DNA from: Marinicellulosiphila megalodicopiae
Lineage (GTDB): Bacteria; Pseudomonadota; Gammaproteobacteria; Pseudomonadales; Natronospirillaceae
Assembly (NCBI RefSeq): GCF_045862395.1
Contig: NZ_AP023087.1
Coordinates: 1,922,001 to 1,986,000 of the forward strand
DNA: 64,000 nt
Reading direction: 5' to 3'
The notes below the pieces were generated by a model that was not told the origin of the DNA, made no database searches, and saw nothing but the letters and a program-made list of their open reading frames with translations. Made by a program: the position numbers and the translations under genes. Position 1 is the stretch's first letter. The number at the start of each line of letters is the position of its first letter. Shown one piece after another: positions 62,728-64,000 of the stretch.

Positions 62728-63535
62728 GGAACGACTTCTTTTGAATTGAGTTAATAAAATAAGAAACACCAAGGGTTAACGCAAATAAACTGGCACAACT
62801 TACTACGATAGAAGGGCCGCTTGGTGTATCAAATGCGTAGGACATAAATAAACCAAGTAACACTGAGCTTATGGCAACTAGAGCTGCATATAGCGCCATT
62901 GAAAATGGAGTTTTGGCTAATAAACGTGCGCAAGCAGCGGGCATAATTAGCATCGCAGTAATTAATAGAACCCCTACTAATTTCATAGCCACGGCAATTA
63001 ATAGTGCAATTACAAAGGTAAATGTTAATGTGTAACGAGTTACTTTAACGCCTTCTGCTTTGGCTAATGATTCATTAATACTGATTAATAATAACGGCTG
63101 CCAAATGATTTTTAGGGTGATTAATGCAATGCCTGCCATAACAGCACACACTGCCACATCTATCCAGTTCACGGTTAATAAATCACCAAATAAAATGCTT
63201 TCAATATTGGTGCGCTCGTTGGGCATGAGTTTTAAAACGATGATGCCTAATGCTAAAGCCAGGTGAGATAAAATACCTAATAAAGTATCACTTGGAATTT
63301 TCTTTTGTTGTTGTAATCCCAAAAGAAGTAGGGCGCATAAGAAGCAAACCATCACAACGCCAACAGTTACGTTGACATTAAAAAACAAACCAATAGCAAT
63401 GCCTAGTAATGCGCTGTGTGCCATAGTGTCACCAAAATACGCCAAGCGTCGCCATAACACAAAGCAGCCTAAAGGACCTGAGGCTAAACCTAAAAAACTG
63501 CCAACCAGTAAGGCGCGAATAATAAACTCTTCCAT
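62717..63535 (-). CDS. znuB: Zinc ABC transporter permease ZnuB
   Basis: A 272-residue membrane protein with about eight helices. FIIRALLVGSFLGLASGPLGCFVLWRRLAYFGDTMAHSALLGIAIGLF is the ZnuB/ABC-3 N-terminus with the conserved G/H loop, then LVGVLLITAMLIMPAACARLLA and SYAFDTPSGPSIVVSCASLFAL. It works with ZnuC and the zinc-binding ZnuA to import zinc. The start overlaps the znuC stop by one base. Confidence 0.96.
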   Translation of the reverse strand: MEEFIIRALLVGSFLGLASGPLGCFVLWRRLAYFGDTMAHSALLGIAIGLFFNVNVTVGVVMVCFLCALLLLGLQQQKKIPSDTLLGILSHLALALGIIVLKLMPNERTNIESILFGDLLTVNWIDVAVCAVMAGIALITLKIIWQPLLLISINESLAKAEGVKVTRYTLTFTFVIALLIAVAMKLVGVLLITAMLIMPAACARLLAKTPFSMALYAALVAISSVLLGLFMSYAFDTPSGPSIVVSCASLFALTLGVSYFINSIQKKSFHDI

Positions 63536-64000
63536 TATGGTTGCTCGCTATTGTTTGAGTGATTGTGTTGATGAATGCTGTGGTTGTGGTCGTGAGTACA
63601 GGCTTTAACTTGCCCGTCTAAGGCATGATCGTGGTCGTGGTCGTGTTGATAATAACCCACATTTTTTGCGATTTTATCACCAAAAATATTTATGAATTCA
63701 GGGTGTTTAGATATGGATTCAGGCTCACCAAAACAGCAAATATGTTGATTTAAACAAATCACTTGGCTGGTTTGTGCCATGACCACATGTAAATCATGAG
63801 AGATCATCAAAACGGCGCATTTTAATTCTTTTTGAATTTGGTGAATGAGTGCGTAAAGTTCCGCTTCACCATGAAAATCAATGCCTTGGGCGGGTTCATC
63901 TAAAATCAATAATTGAGGTCGGCTCAAAATCGCACGGGCTAATAACACGCGTTGTAATTGACCACCGGATAAACCTTGAATTTTTTGATCTTTTAAATGC
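63535..64000 (-). CDS. znuC: Zinc ABC transporter ATPase ZnuC (C-terminal part)
   Basis: The gene runs off the window; the frame is open to the edge, so the GTG near 63948 is internal. The visible part has the ABC signature LSGGQLQRVLLARAI, Walker B LLILDEPAQGID and the switch His in VLMISHDLHVVMA. A His-rich tail (HDHDHDH and HDHNHS) follows near the C-terminus and is typical of ZnuC/zinc proteins. znuA and a Zur site would lie outside the window. Confidence 0.95.
   Translation of the reverse strand, partial: HLKDQKIQGLSGGQLQRVLLARAILSRPQLLILDEPAQGIDFHGEAELYALIHQIQKELKCAVLMISHDLHVVMAQTSQVICLNQHICCFGEPESISKHPEFINIFGDKIAKNVGYYQHDHDHDHALDGQVKACTHDHNHSIHQHNHSNNSEQP

Overview
The window reads as chromosomal DNA of an AT-rich gammaproteobacterium, probably a marine heterotroph of the Oceanospirillales/Cellvibrionales type. 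The lineage is inferred from gene content (long-form HisG, PheST, TsaD, DsbB, Prc, minor-pilin clusters, a yjf-type operon) and is not proven. No rRNA, tRNA, CRISPR array, transposase or phage gene was seen, and almost every block is housekeeping or envelope biology. Codon use and base composition look even, apart from very AT-rich gaps next to the pilin and carbohydrate genes.

Layout. (1) 1-6461: the end of hisG, two small unknown genes, dapE, then a minus-strand signalling operon of a PhnD-like periplasmic protein, a sensor kinase and a receiver/HD-GYP protein with four 28-residue repeats. (2) 7197-11480: a five-gene type IV pilus minor-pilin cluster ending in an oversized PilX-like protein, followed by pyk. 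(3) 13304-18318: a small unknown gene, then a sulfur module (two YeeE/YedE permease halves, a metallo-hydrolase, a SulP transporter, a DUF442 sulfurtransferase/phosphatase and a thioesterase). (4) 18343-23757: an acetyltransferase, two small conserved proteins, pheS-pheT and a DUF6174 lipoprotein. (5) 23763-28321: a six-gene operon equivalent to E. coli yjfIJKLMC (PspA-like protein plus a glutathionylspermidine-synthase-type ligase), with a divergent DUF6471 gene. (6) 28338-32055: tsaD-folB-folK-MATE-YkgJ on the minus strand. (7) 32230-38636: a beta-propeller lipoprotein, a retropepsin-like protein, pabB, an alpha/beta hydrolase and dsbB. (8) 38826-44636: a second minor-pilin cluster with the same five-gene order as the first, in which the PilV-like member has gained a Thr/Glu linker, three PKD-like domains and a helical tail. 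(9) 45239-50139: a secreted CBM plus beta-helix protein with Ser/Thr linkers, an acetyltransferase, a 57-aa DUF6435 gene, a CHMI-family isomerase and a hexose-6-phosphate mutarotase. (10) 50136-52913: a Fur-box-preceded iron(III) ABC permease and binding protein. (11) 53146-57134: a multihaem DUF1592-type lipoprotein and a DUF1552 Tat protein. (12) 57954-64000: a tiny gene, a prc-RDD-glycosyltransferase operon, and znuC-znuB-hisI.

Themes. Much of the window concerns the cell surface: two paralogous pilin clusters, secreted proteins with Thr/Ser/Glu linkers and PKD domains, envelope-stress (PspA) functions and periplasmic proteases. The most unusual signals are the duplicated pilin clusters with giant PilX-like proteins sharing a C-terminal W-x-R-[FY]-L ending, the PKD-bearing PilV-like protein, and the repeat-linker HD-GYP regulator.
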